Assembly (NCBI GenBank): GCA_951813285.1
Contig: OX638355.1
Span: 3,243,136-3,307,135, forward strand
Direction: 5' to 3'
DNA: 64,000 nucleotides
From: Terriglobia bacterium
GTDB lineage: Bacteria > Acidobacteriota > Terriglobia > Versatilivoradales > Versatilivoraceae
Shown here: one piece after another, positions 7,096 through 15,226 of the stretch
How positions within the stretch are numbered: the stretch's first letter is position 1
Layout of the letters: the number at the start of each line of letters is the position of its first letter
The notes under the pieces: model-generated
What the model was told of the DNA's origin: nothing
What the model saw: only the letters and a program-made list of their open reading frames with translations
Database searches by the model: none
Position numbers and translations under genes: made by a program

Positions 7096-9375
7096 CTATT
7101 CCGGGAAGGCCTCCCCGTAAAGCTGTTTGTACAACTGGTAGTTGCGGTGGAGGATCTTGACGTAGTTCCTGGTCTCGGTAAAAGGAATATTCTCCACGAA
7201 CTCGGCGGCTTCCCGATAGTTGCCCTCACTGAGCCACAGGTTGACAGGGTCGGGGCCGGCATTGTAACTGGCCACGGCCCGGTCGACGTCGCCGTTGAAC
7301 TGTGCCAGGCGATCGGCCAGGTACCGGCTTCCCAGGCGGATGTTCAGCCGGGGAAGGAAGAGTTGGTCGAGCGAGAAGCGGTCCAGGCTGAGTTGGCGCG
7401 CCACCCGTCTGGCCGTCGGGGGGATGAGTTGCATCAATCCCCGGGCCTGCGCCACCGACACGGCACGGGGATCGAAGGCCGATTCCTGGCGGACCAGCGC
7501 CACCAGCAGGTAGGGATCGAGCCCGTGTCTTCGAGCTTCCCGGGCAAAGAGCGGGGCGTGTTCGATGGGGAGGAGCATCCGCCAGATGTCCCGGGGGAGC
7601 GTGGCGAAGGACCGGTAGACAAAGCCCGGGAAGAGCTGCTGCAGGTGAGAGGTGGAGGCGCGGTAGCGGCCGCCCCGGTGGAGGAGGATGGCTGCCTGAA
7701 GCTGCGTGCCTCTCGTGTTCGGGCTGGTTCGGAGGAGCTCTCCGGCGGCCGCCTCGAACAACTGGATCAAGGCGAGCGTCCTGACTCGGGCGGATAGCCG
7801 CTCAGGCAAATCGGGAACCTGGGCGGCCTTCGAGGAGAAACGGGAGGCGGTGCGGCGCATGAAGCGGCCCAGTAAATGGGAAAGCGTTGGATCCAACACC
7901 GCTTCGTCCGCTCTGGTCGGCTGGTTTTCCGCCAGGCGTTCCCTGGACCGATGAGCGTAGTAGTGGTTGCTGAAAAGCTCGGTGATCGCCCGGTATAGGG
8001 GCCTGGCCTGCCCGGGATCGCCCGATTCTTCCCGGATGCGAGCGGTCCAGTAGATGGCAGCCGGCCGGTGGGGCGAGCGCGGAAACCGCTGGAGGTGTTC
8101 GGCAAACAGCGCGAGGGCTTGGCGCCGGTCGCGCTGCCTGTAGTGGTACCAGGCCACCCGCCAATGGGCGCGCGTGACCCGTGGTCCGCTGGAGAAACGG
8201 TCGGACATCTTGAGGTAGAAGCGGTTGGCCTCGTCCAGCTCGCGTTTGACCAATCGAGAATTGGCCAGGCTGAACCAGGCTCGCTCCAGCCATGAGGACC
8301 TGGGGTAACGCTGCTGAATCTGCTGAACGGTCTCCCGGAAGGAATCGTCGTCGTCGAGTCTGCGGTAGTTCTCGGCCCGGTAGAACAAGGCCTGAGGCTG
8401 CAGCGCCAATTTCGGGGGCAGGGCCTGCAAGGTCCGGAGAGATTCCCGTTGGTTTCGGGAGTGAAATTCGGAAATGGCCCGCCACAACTGAAACCTGGCT
8501 CTTTCGGCGGCCGACTCGGTCGTTTCCAGGGCGGCCGTCAATGCCTCCACGGCCTGGCGGTACCGTTTCCCCTTGAAGAGTTTTTCGCCCCGGTCTCTCT
8601 TCCAGGCCGGCGGGACATCGAAGGACTCCCCGGGATGGTCGAGCTGCAGCCGAGTGATGGCCGCCAGAGCCTTCGAACTCACCGCGCTCAAGGGGAACCG
8701 GTAGTGCAGGCGGAGGTAGCCGTCGATGGATCGCCGGGTCTCCCCCATCGACTCGTGAGCGGCCGCGGCATAGTAGCGAGCCCCGGACGACTTGGAGAGA
8801 TGGGGCCAATCCTGTTGAGATTCAAAAACGAGTTGGGGGTTTCCCGCCAGCAGAGCGTCTTCCCAAAGCAAACCGATGGCCCGCCTGGCAAGATGGCCTC
8901 GCGGAAACCGCCTCAGGTAGGTGAGCCACTCCTCGATGGCGCGTGCGGGGCGATTGAGCTTGTGCAAGACCTCGGCGTGATGAAACAGGATGAAATCCGG
9001 AATGGGGACCTGGTCGGCTCCGACCAGGGCCAGTTCCAGCGCATCCAGGGCCGATTCGAGACGCTCCTCCTGGAGGTCCTTGTAGCCCAGCAGGAAATAC
9101 CCGAGGGCGGCCAGGGGACTCTGCGGGCTGCTTTGGCTGAACTCCAGCAGCTCATGCCTGGCGGAGGAAGAGTCCCCATCCACGAAATTGTGGCAAAGCT
9201 GCTCGAAACGGACTTCGTCCGACCCCTGGGCCAGCACCCTGGAGCCCCAACCGGCAGGGAAAAGCAGCAGGAATAGCAGTATCGCCGTGGCTCGCCGCAG
9301 GACGAGGAGGCATTTATCGCCTCGACTTGCACTGTTGAGAAAAGTGCAGATAGGGAGGGTCGTGTTCAGCGTCAT
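7096..9375 (-). CDS. Lytic murein transglycosylase with TPR repeats (Slt70-like)
   Basis: 759 aa. An N-terminal hydrophobic segment (about residues 28-45) ending near VLAQ acts as signal peptide, and a long alpha-helical TPR-type superhelix follows. The C-terminal SLT domain (about residues 605-745) has the catalytic glutamate in RQESAFDP (E631), then GLMQL and SYNAGP. This is the soluble lytic transglycosylase pattern, cutting the glycan strand of peptidoglycan to 1,6-anhydro-MurNAc ends. The ATG at 9375 has no good ribosome site, so the start could be somewhat further in. A TATAAT on the minus strand (9454-9459) is a possible -10. It is transcribed alone, convergent with the acyl-CoA synthetase. 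Confidence 0.87.
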   Translation of the reverse strand: MTLNTTLPICTFLNSASRGDKCLLVLRRATAILLFLLLFPAGWGSRVLAQGSDEVRFEQLCHNFVDGDSSSARHELLEFSQSSPQSPLAALGYFLLGYKDLQEERLESALDALELALVGADQVPIPDFILFHHAEVLHKLNRPARAIEEWLTYLRRFPRGHLARRAIGLLWEDALLAGNPQLVFESQQDWPHLSKSSGARYYAAAAHESMGETRRSIDGYLRLHYRFPLSAVSSKALAAITRLQLDHPGESFDVPPAWKRDRGEKLFKGKRYRQAVEALTAALETTESAAERARFQLWRAISEFHSRNQRESLRTLQALPPKLALQPQALFYRAENYRRLDDDDSFRETVQQIQQRYPRSSWLERAWFSLANSRLVKRELDEANRFYLKMSDRFSSGPRVTRAHWRVAWYHYRQRDRRQALALFAEHLQRFPRSPHRPAAIYWTARIREESGDPGQARPLYRAITELFSNHYYAHRSRERLAENQPTRADEAVLDPTLSHLLGRFMRRTASRFSSKAAQVPDLPERLSARVRTLALIQLFEAAAGELLRTSPNTRGTQLQAAILLHRGGRYRASTSHLQQLFPGFVYRSFATLPRDIWRMLLPIEHAPLFAREARRHGLDPYLLVALVRQESAFDPRAVSVAQARGLMQLIPPTARRVARQLSLDRFSLDQLFLPRLNIRLGSRYLADRLAQFNGDVDRAVASYNAGPDPVNLWLSEGNYREAAEFVENIPFTETRNYVKILHRNYQLYKQLYGEAFPE

Positions 9376-9736
9376 TTTGGAGAGGCGCTGCGTTTCGGAA
9401 GGATGCTCCTGAGTTTCCGTACGCAGCTAAAATGGTTCAATTTTAAAACATTAATTATAAAAGACTTAACGTGGATCAGTCCACTTCAATCCCCTCATTT
9501 GCAATGAATGGATCTTCGGGGTGCACGCCCTCCTAAATCACTGGGCGGGTCCCGTCTGGGCATGTCGCGTCCCGATCCACGCTCAAGACCCCGTCCACCC
9601 AGATCGAGTGACGCTGGTGGGGTGCCGGATTGCCCAAAGACTCCAAACGATGGACCAAGAAGGCCGAGTATCTGCCCTGCCAAAGCAAGGCCAAGGCAAG
9701 GTAATTATCAGGCCTGGAGTGTGCTAGACTGTCTGC
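9376..9736. other. Intergenic region with divergent upstream sequences
   Basis: This 361-base gap holds an AT-rich stretch (about 9430-9475), with a minus-strand TATAAT at 9454-9459, and a small inverted repeat GTGGA/TCCAC at about 9471-9484. Both lie in the likely promoter zone of the lytic transglycosylase. I see no gene or member of the repeat family in the rest. Confidence 0.5.
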
Positions 9737-10024
9737 ATGAGCGACACTACCCAAATCATCCTTGCCGTCATCGGAACCGGCATCACTCTGTTGGGGATAC
9801 TGGTCAGTCTACTTGTATCTCTATTTCGTATCCAGCGCCAGGACTTGGCTGCATTCCGTCAGGACATTGACAGCCGCTATAGGGAGAGCCGCCAGGACAT
9901 GACCGCTTTCCGCCAGGAACTGGCCGCGCTCCGCCAGGAACTGCGCACCGATATCGCCGCTCTCCACTCCCGGATCGACGCTCTCTATCAGGCCCTTTTC
10001 AGCCACAAAGACCCCGCCGCCTAG
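9737..10024 (+). CDS. Small membrane-anchored coiled-coil protein
   Basis: 95 aa. Residues 8-31 form one strongly hydrophobic helix (ILAVIGTGITLLGILVSLL). The remainder is a charged coiled coil with an iterated unit: AFRQDIDS, AFRQELAA, LRQELRT. Small proteins with this layout, one TM helix followed by RxELR-type repeats, are common in environmental bacteria and have no established function. The ATG has no strong ribosome site. The next feature downstream is a broken integrase, so this may be accessory DNA. I do not recognise a specific family. Confidence 0.6.
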   Translation: MSDTTQIILAVIGTGITLLGILVSLLVSLFRIQRQDLAAFRQDIDSRYRESRQDMTAFRQELAALRQELRTDIAALHSRIDALYQALFSHKDPAA

Positions 10025-10163
10025 GGTGCGATGGCTATCGGCTTCGCTCGTGGTCTTCTCGCTCTATTTTTGGGTGACCGTTGTAAAAAGGCGGCAAAGC
10101 GTTTTTGCAGATCGCGTCTCTCTCGTTGCGAGGTTCTAAACACCTCAGGATTATTTTGTTCAG

Positions 10164-10481
10164 GCGCACCCGCCGGGCCGTCTCCGCCTTCCGGTGCCAG
10201 ATGGGCGTGACGATTTCAAGCACGTCGGCGCTGCTGACATCGGAGACCGGCATCCTGCCGATGCGGGGGAAGGCCGACCGCCTCAGGCTCGACAGCCACT
10301 CCCGGGCGTGTTTCCTGTTGCATCAGCCGGCCTGCTTCTGTTCAAGTACAGGCGAGGCGGCTTCGGCGAAGTTGGGGATGCCCTGGGTGCGTCGCTTCTT
10401 CGCGAGCGGGTCTCCGCCCTCACGGGCGAGCTTGCGGTTGATGATGGCCTTTATGGACTGTACTGGACGGAGATAGACGTT
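10164..10481 (-). pseudogene. Remnant of a P4-type tyrosine integrase (N-terminal and SAM-like core-binding part)
   Basis: On the minus strand one frame reads REGGDPL, GIPNFAEAA and VLEQKQAG, then a TGA stop (10323-10325), then NRKHAREWLSSLRR, AFPRIGR, MPVSDVSSADVLEI, TPIW and KAETARRVR. This is the ordered pattern of P4/IntS-like integrases from the end of the arm-binding domain through the core-binding domain, where a Trp is usual at the TGA position. Similarity stops at about 10164. The catalytic R-H-R-Y domain is absent and the first part of the arm-binding domain is not recognisable. The frame runs on to a stop at 10035 without resemblance. It is a dead integrase, a scar of an integrated element. 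Confidence 0.75.
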
Positions 10482-10512
10482 GCTGGAATTTCCGTGGATG
10501 CTCCCTACGCGG

Positions 10513-11187
10513 CTACGGTTGTGCCGGGTTCATACGACCTGCCAGCAGCGCCTGAATGGCATCGAAGGGACGCCGGTCGTTCCAGTGGTCCAGCCCCAAC
10601 CCGGCCTGGCCACGGATGCATTTTTCGGCATGGCGGGCCAAAGTCTGCTTGACCGAAGGGTCGTGGACAACGCCGTTCCGATCAGCTTCCGGAAGGAACG
10701 GGTTGACCACCACCAGGTCGGCGGCTTCCATAAGCCGTTCCGAGTCGCCTTTCCACCAATTCCGGGGAAGGCAGGGGTTGACGACGAAGAGCAGGAAATC
10801 GGGGGTCATGTGGCCCAGGACGGTGTTTCCCTCGGTCAACAGCCGGGTGCTGTCCCGGAAGCGGTCCCTGCGAAGCAGATCTACCAGCGCAGCGTATCCT
10901 TCGGGCCGGGCCACGCCCCAGAAGGGCTCCCTGGCGCCGGCCTCCACCAGCTTGCCCGTGTCCGTATCCGGTTGGGCCAGGACTTTGGGGTCCTCGCACA
11001 GCAGATAATTCCCCTCCAGGCGATGGCAGGGGCAGCCGCTGTTTCCGACAGGACAAAACTGTTCGTTCCGATAGATGGTGGTGAATTTGGCGGTCGAAAA
11101 AACTCCCGGGAAAGCCTGGAGAATGGCCAGCAGAAGCGATGTTTTTCCGGAGCCGTTGCAAGGCGCGGCGACTGATATCTGAAGCAT
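10513..11187 (-). CDS. Uncharacterised P-loop NTPase-like protein with Cys-rich motif
   Basis: About 224 aa from the ATG at 11187. The N-terminus LQISVAAPCNGSGKTSLLL is a P-loop in which the first glycine of GxxxxGK(S/T) is replaced by proline. A cysteine cluster, FCPVGNSGCPCHRLEG, follows near residues 45-62, with another Cys at LLCEDP. Later segments FLLFVVNPCLP and AADLVVVNPFLP resemble the NKxD-bearing strand of GTPases without a clear NKxD. MobB-like or other small nucleotide-binding proteins are possible relatives, but I cannot assign a function. It reads away from the ROK kinase start region and lies next to the integrase remnant. Confidence 0.65.
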   Translation of the reverse strand: MLQISVAAPCNGSGKTSLLLAILQAFPGVFSTAKFTTIYRNEQFCPVGNSGCPCHRLEGNYLLCEDPKVLAQPDTDTGKLVEAGAREPFWGVARPEGYAALVDLLRRDRFRDSTRLLTEGNTVLGHMTPDFLLFVVNPCLPRNWWKGDSERLMEAADLVVVNPFLPEADRNGVVHDPSVKQTLARHAEKCIRGQAGLGLDHWNDRRPFDAIQALLAGRMNPAQP

Positions 11188-11292
11188 GATCCAGGATTTT
11201 AGCCCTAACCGCGCCGCCTGCCGAAGCAAAATCGCACGGTTGGGTCTCCGTCAGGGTGCCAAACCCGGTCTGCCACCGAGCCGGGGCGGATT

Positions 11293-12294
11293 TCAGGAAT
11301 CTCCCGGATGGACCCCTGCCAGCCGGTTCCAGGCAAGCACGGCCGCGCCGACCGCGCCCGCGTGGTCGGCCAATCGGGAGGGCAGGATCCTGACCGGTTC
11401 CAGGTGTGGCGCCCTGAGAATGTGCCGGTCGGCCGTGGTCCGAATCGGCTCCAGGAACCGGTCCTTCAACCGATCCGCAATGCCTCCGCCAATGACCACG
11501 CAGTCGGGATCCAGCAGGTTGACCAGGCTGGCCACCAACAGCCCCAGGGAGTTCTGGGCCCGTTCCAGAATTTCTTCCATGAGGGGATCTCCGGCCTGAA
11601 GCGCCTCTTCAATCACCCGGCTGGTCATGCGCTCCCGGCCCAATCTGGCCATGATGGCCGGAACCAGGCTGGTTCGCCCCGAATCGACGGCTCGACGCAT
11701 GTCGCGCTCCATCGCCGTGCGGCTGGCCAGCCCTTCGGCGCAGCCCTTGCGCCCGCACCCGCAAAGGGGCCCGTTGGCCATGATCTTGATGTGACCCACC
11801 TCTCCGGCCCCACCGCAGCTTCCGTGGTAGAGCCGGTTATCCAGAATGACCCCGCCGCCAATGCCGGTTCCAACGAAAATCGCCACCAGGTTCCTGGCCC
11901 CTTGCCCGGAACCGAGTGCGTGTTCGCCGACAGCGCCTCCATTGACGTCGTTGTCCAGGGTCACCGGCAGTCCGAGGAGTTGGCTGAGCCTTTTTGCCAG
12001 GGGATGCTCCTGCCATTCCAGGTTTGGGGCGTAGAGCACCACTCCCGTCTCAGGGTCCACGGTTCCCGGAGCTCCGATCCCGACACCCTGAACCCGTTTC
12101 GATTTCTTTCCCAGCTCATTCAGGAGCGTGCGGACCGCTCCGGCGACTCTACGGGTGACGCCCTCGGGGCCCAGACCGGGACGAGTGGACCGCTTCCTGG
12201 AGGCAAGCACGCGGCCGCGGCTGTCCAGCGCCACCGCCATCATGCTGGTCCCTCCAAGGTCAACCCCGACCATGAGGCCGTTTTTCTTTCCCAC
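11293..12294 (-). CDS. ROK-family sugar kinase (glucokinase-like)
   Basis: About 333 aa. The ATP-binding DLGGT lies near the N-terminus. The substrate and catalytic region contains DNDVNGGAVGE (Asp as general base) and FVGTGIGGGVI. The ROK zinc motif follows as GHIKI and CGCGRKGCAEGLAS, with three cysteines and an upstream His. It phosphorylates a hexose, most likely glucose, using ATP; N-acetylmannosamine or fructose cannot be excluded. There is no N-terminal DNA-binding domain, so it is a kinase and not a ROK repressor. An AGGAG site sits about 9 bases before the GTG at 12294, so I prefer that to the upstream TTG at 12318. The gene is divergent from the PASTA protein gene. Confidence 0.85.
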   Translation of the reverse strand: MGKKNGLMVGVDLGGTSMMAVALDSRGRVLASRKRSTRPGLGPEGVTRRVAGAVRTLLNELGKKSKRVQGVGIGAPGTVDPETGVVLYAPNLEWQEHPLAKRLSQLLGLPVTLDNDVNGGAVGEHALGSGQGARNLVAIFVGTGIGGGVILDNRLYHGSCGGAGEVGHIKIMANGPLCGCGRKGCAEGLASRTAMERDMRRAVDSGRTSLVPAIMARLGRERMTSRVIEEALQAGDPLMEEILERAQNSLGLLVASLVNLLDPDCVVIGGGIADRLKDRFLEPIRTTADRHILRAPHLEPVRILPSRLADHAGAVGAAVLAWNRLAGVHPGDS

Positions 12295-12402
12295 TCGATA
12301 TTTTCTCCTGAACGACAAGCGACAGGCAGCGAGCGCAAGATGGCCAGCCTGCTCAAGACTTCGAAAAAGAATCGCAGCTTGCCCCGCTTTTTGCCAGAAA
12401 AT

Positions 12403-12431
12403 TTGTGAAGCCCTTTCGTGGCTGTGATAAA
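12403..12431 (+). promoter_or_regulatory. Candidate sigma-70 promoter for the PASTA/rpe/bamD run
   Basis: TTGTGA (12403-12408) and GATAAA (12426-12431) are spaced by exactly 17 bases; each matches four of six consensus bases. The predicted transcription start, about 7-9 bases further on, would fall at or next to the GTG start at 12440, which has no ribosome site. Confidence 0.4.
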
Positions 12432-12439
12432 TTTTCGCC

Positions 12440-13195
12440 GTGTTTGACCGTGATCGTCATCCCAATCGCAGGGCGCGTGGCAAGCCGGTTGGGTTTCTGC
12501 GGGTGCTATTCCTGGCTGGCGTCCTCATCAGTGCTGCCTTGGTGAGTTGCCTGACCGCCATGCGTCTGGCCATTCGAGGCAGTGAAGTCACCGTTCCGGC
12601 CGTGGTGGGTCGCTCCCTGGAAGAGGCAGGTCGACAGATTTCCGGCGCGCGGTTGGTCCTCAAAGTGAGAGGACACCGCTTCGACGACCATGTCCCTCCG
12701 GATGGGATCATTGCGCAGAGTCCGACGGAGGGGAGCCTGCTCAAGAGCCGCGGCAACGTCAAGGTGCTGGTCAGCCTGGGTCCTCGGCGCATCCAGGTGC
12801 CTGACTTGCGGGGCAAGACGCTGAGGGCCGTCCGCTATCAGCTCCTGCAGCGGGGACTCACTCCCGGTTTCACCTCGACCGTCAGTTCCGACAGAACCGA
12901 AAAGGACCTGGTGATGTCCCAGTTTCCTTTGCCCGGGAAGCAGGCGACGCGATCGCCCACCGTCAACATGCTGGTCTCGGCCGGCCGAACCAGGGTGGCT
13001 TACCTGATGCCGGACCTGGTGGGAAAGCGTCTGGGAGAGGTGTCCAGGACCTTGGCATTGTGGGACATCGAGCTGGGGGATGTCCAATATCAAAGTTTCC
13101 CGGGCGTGGCCCGGGGGACCGTGTTGGAACACGCTCCGGCAGCCGGCGACATCATTCTGGAAGCATCCTCGGTCGATTTCGAGGTGGCCCGGTAA
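12440..13195 (+). CDS. Membrane-anchored protein with three PASTA domains
   Basis: 251 aa. A short basic N-terminus is followed by one TM helix (about residues 20-42, FLRVLFLAGVLISAALVS). Three PASTA domains follow at about residues 49-116, 117-184 and 185-250, each with the VPxxxG(K/R)(S/T)xxxA-like opening. PASTA domains bind peptidoglycan or muropeptides in Ser/Thr kinases and penicillin-binding proteins. Here there is no kinase or transpeptidase domain, so this is a stand-alone cell-wall sensor or scaffold. The start is GTG without a ribosome site, and a promoter at 12403-12431 may give a leaderless message. The rpe gene begins 4 bases after the stop. Confidence 0.82.
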   Translation: MFDRDRHPNRRARGKPVGFLRVLFLAGVLISAALVSCLTAMRLAIRGSEVTVPAVVGRSLEEAGRQISGARLVLKVRGHRFDDHVPPDGIIAQSPTEGSLLKSRGNVKVLVSLGPRRIQVPDLRGKTLRAVRYQLLQRGLTPGFTSTVSSDRTEKDLVMSQFPLPGKQATRSPTVNMLVSAGRTRVAYLMPDLVGKRLGEVSRTLALWDIELGDVQYQSFPGVARGTVLEHAPAAGDIILEASSVDFEVAR

Positions 13196-13199
13196 ACTT

Positions 13200-13886
13200 A
13201 TGATTCAAATCGCCCCTTCCATCCTGGCCGCGGATTTTGCCGCTCTGGGAGAGCAGATTCAAACCGTGGAAGATGCCGGCGCCCACCTGCTCCACCTGGA
13301 CGTCATGGACGGTCACTTTGTGCCCAACATTACCCTGGGGCCTCCCGTAGTGGCGTCCATTCGCATGACTACCCGGCTTCCCCTGGATGTGCATCTGATG
13401 ATCGAGAATCCGGACGCCTATATCGAGGCTTTTGCCGATGCGGGCGCCGACTGGATCTCGGTTCATGCCGAATCCTGCGCTCACCTGGATCGGACCTTGA
13501 ACCGGGTCCGCTCCCGAGGATTGTCGACCGGAGTGGTTCTGAATCCGGCCACCTCCCTGTCGGTCCTGGAAAACGTCCTGGCCCTGGTGGATTTCGTGCT
13601 GATCATGTCGGTCAACCCCGGCTTCGGAGCCCAGAAGTTCATCCCCTATTCCCTGCAGAAGATCGAGGGTCTGCGAAAGATGATTGATCGTCGGGGACTA
13701 TCCGTTAAAATAGAAGTCGACGGGGGCGTAAGCCTCGACAACCTGTGTGCGCTGGTCAGGAGCGGTGCGGAGGTGCTGGTTGCCGGTTCCCAGATTTTCG
13801 GCTCGCCGGACCCGGGCGCCGTGGTAAGGCAAATGATCGATCGGTCGTCCGGATGCTTCGACGGCGGACAGGATGAAGTGACATAG
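13200..13886 (+). CDS. rpe: Ribulose-phosphate 3-epimerase
   Basis: 228 aa. The opening IAPSILAADF, HLDVMDGHFVPNIT, LDVHLMIENP, MSVNPGFGAQKF and EVDGGV are the hallmark segments of this TIM-barrel enzyme, with metal-binding His and Asp residues in the expected places. It interconverts ribulose-5-phosphate and xylulose-5-phosphate in the pentose phosphate pathway. I chose the ATG at 13200, 4 bases after the PASTA stop; the frame is open further upstream but overlaps the PASTA gene and lacks similarity. Length is normal for the family. Confidence 0.95.
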   Translation: MIQIAPSILAADFAALGEQIQTVEDAGAHLLHLDVMDGHFVPNITLGPPVVASIRMTTRLPLDVHLMIENPDAYIEAFADAGADWISVHAESCAHLDRTLNRVRSRGLSTGVVLNPATSLSVLENVLALVDFVLIMSVNPGFGAQKFIPYSLQKIEGLRKMIDRRGLSVKIEVDGGVSLDNLCALVRSGAEVLVAGSQIFGSPDPGAVVRQMIDRSSGCFDGGQDEVT

Positions 13887-13911
13887 GCAGGACACGTTCC
13901 TGGAGGAGTTC

Positions 13912-15024
13912 ATGACAAGCCGGAATCCGTTAGCCTGGTTGGCTGTCCTCACCTTGACCTTTTCGGGCTGTTTCTTCGGAGGGAAAAAGGGAGAGGTCAT
14001 CACCCCCGACGGGGCAGCTGAGCCCGACAAGATTCTATACGAGAAGGGTCTGCAGGATGTGGCCAAGGGCCGTTACGACGTGGGGCGCCTGGTCTTTCAA
14101 AACCTGTTGAACACCTATCCCGACAGTGAATACCAGGAACGGGCCAAGTTGGCCATTGCCGATTCCTATTTCAAGCAGGGAGGAACCTCGGGACTGCTGC
14201 AGGCCAAGGCCGAGTATGAGGACTTCAAGACCTTTTTCCCCACCAGCGAGGAACTCGACGACGCCCAGATGCGCATTGCGTTGACCCACTTTCGCCAGAT
14301 GGAGAAACCCAATCGGGACGCTACCCAGGCCAGGGCCGCCCAAAAGGAATTCCAGGCCTTTATTGCGGAACATCCGGAAAGCCCCCTGGTGGGCGAAGCC
14401 CGCCAGTACCTGCGGGAGGTTGAGGAGGTCCTGGCGGTGGGGGACCTGGGCGTGGCCAAGCACGAGTTTGTTCGAAGAAACTACAGGGGGGCCTTCAACC
14501 GCGCGGCAACGGCCATCAAGTACGCCGATTTCAGCCGACAGGATGAAGTCCTTTACGTCCTGGGCCGGGTGCGTGAACGGCAGCAGAACATCGTTGCCGC
14601 CGGGTATTACTATGGACTGGTGGTCCGGTACCACCCGCTCAGCCAGTTTGAAGGCGAGTCCAGAAAAAAGCTGGAGAAACTGGGCCTTCCCATCCCCGAC
14701 GTCGACCCGGTGGCCCTGGCGCGTGCTCAGGAAGACGTGGAAAACGAGATCAAGCGGTCCCTGATGGGGCGGTTCGCGATGCTATTCAGCAAGAGACCCG
14801 ATGTCTCCCGGGCGCGCAAGGCCGAACGTCCGCCGCTGTTGTTGGGACCGGAGCAAATCAATCTGGAACCCGGCGGCCCGGCAGAAGCCGCTCCCACACC
14901 CGTTGCCCCGACCGCTGTGCCTAGTGGCTCGTTGGGTATCGAAATCGTCACCCGTCCCGAACGAGAGCCGGATGGCGAGTCGGCATCCCCGGATTCCAGT
15001 TCCGAAGAGCAGGCAGGCGACTGA
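13912..15024 (+). CDS. bamD: BamD-like outer-membrane lipoprotein with TPR repeats
   Basis: 370 aa. The lipoprotein signal ends in the lipobox TFSGC (Cys20). TPR-type helices follow, including YEKGLQDVAKGRYDVGRLVFQ, FQNLLNTYPDSEY and AKLAIADSYFKQGG, in the order seen in BamD/YfiO. Partner proteins use this scaffold to assemble the BamA outer-membrane insertion machine. BamD is usually about 240-280 residues. Here a Pro/Ala/Ser-rich tail (about residues 290-370) is added and looks disordered. A strong GGAGGAG ribosome site precedes the ATG. The gene continues the PASTA-rpe run, so envelope genes and a central-metabolism gene share a transcript. Confidence 0.82.
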   Translation: MTSRNPLAWLAVLTLTFSGCFFGGKKGEVITPDGAAEPDKILYEKGLQDVAKGRYDVGRLVFQNLLNTYPDSEYQERAKLAIADSYFKQGGTSGLLQAKAEYEDFKTFFPTSEELDDAQMRIALTHFRQMEKPNRDATQARAAQKEFQAFIAEHPESPLVGEARQYLREVEEVLAVGDLGVAKHEFVRRNYRGAFNRAATAIKYADFSRQDEVLYVLGRVRERQQNIVAAGYYYGLVVRYHPLSQFEGESRKKLEKLGLPIPDVDPVALARAQEDVENEIKRSLMGRFAMLFSKRPDVSRARKAERPPLLLGPEQINLEPGGPAEAAPTPVAPTAVPSGSLGIEIVTRPEREPDGESASPDSSSEEQAGD

Positions 15025-15226
15025 CGCCGGACCGGACGTTGCCGCCCCGCCGCACGGCCTCCTGCCAGACCCCATTCTCCGGGTTTTTCATCCCCTCCCG
15101 TAACCGGTGTTTTCCCATCACTTTTGGAGGGACGGCGCTAAAATAGCCTGTCTGCGGCCCCATTTGCGCTGCGACCCGGTGAGAAACGCGGGTACTGTTT
15201 GGGCCTTGCCGGCCTGAGTCATCAGC

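Noticed and set aside
15025-15226. T-box leader ahead of valS
   Set aside because: No T-box sequence (TGGNACCGCG-like) or specifier hairpin is visible; only a weak TAAAAT occurs near 15139.
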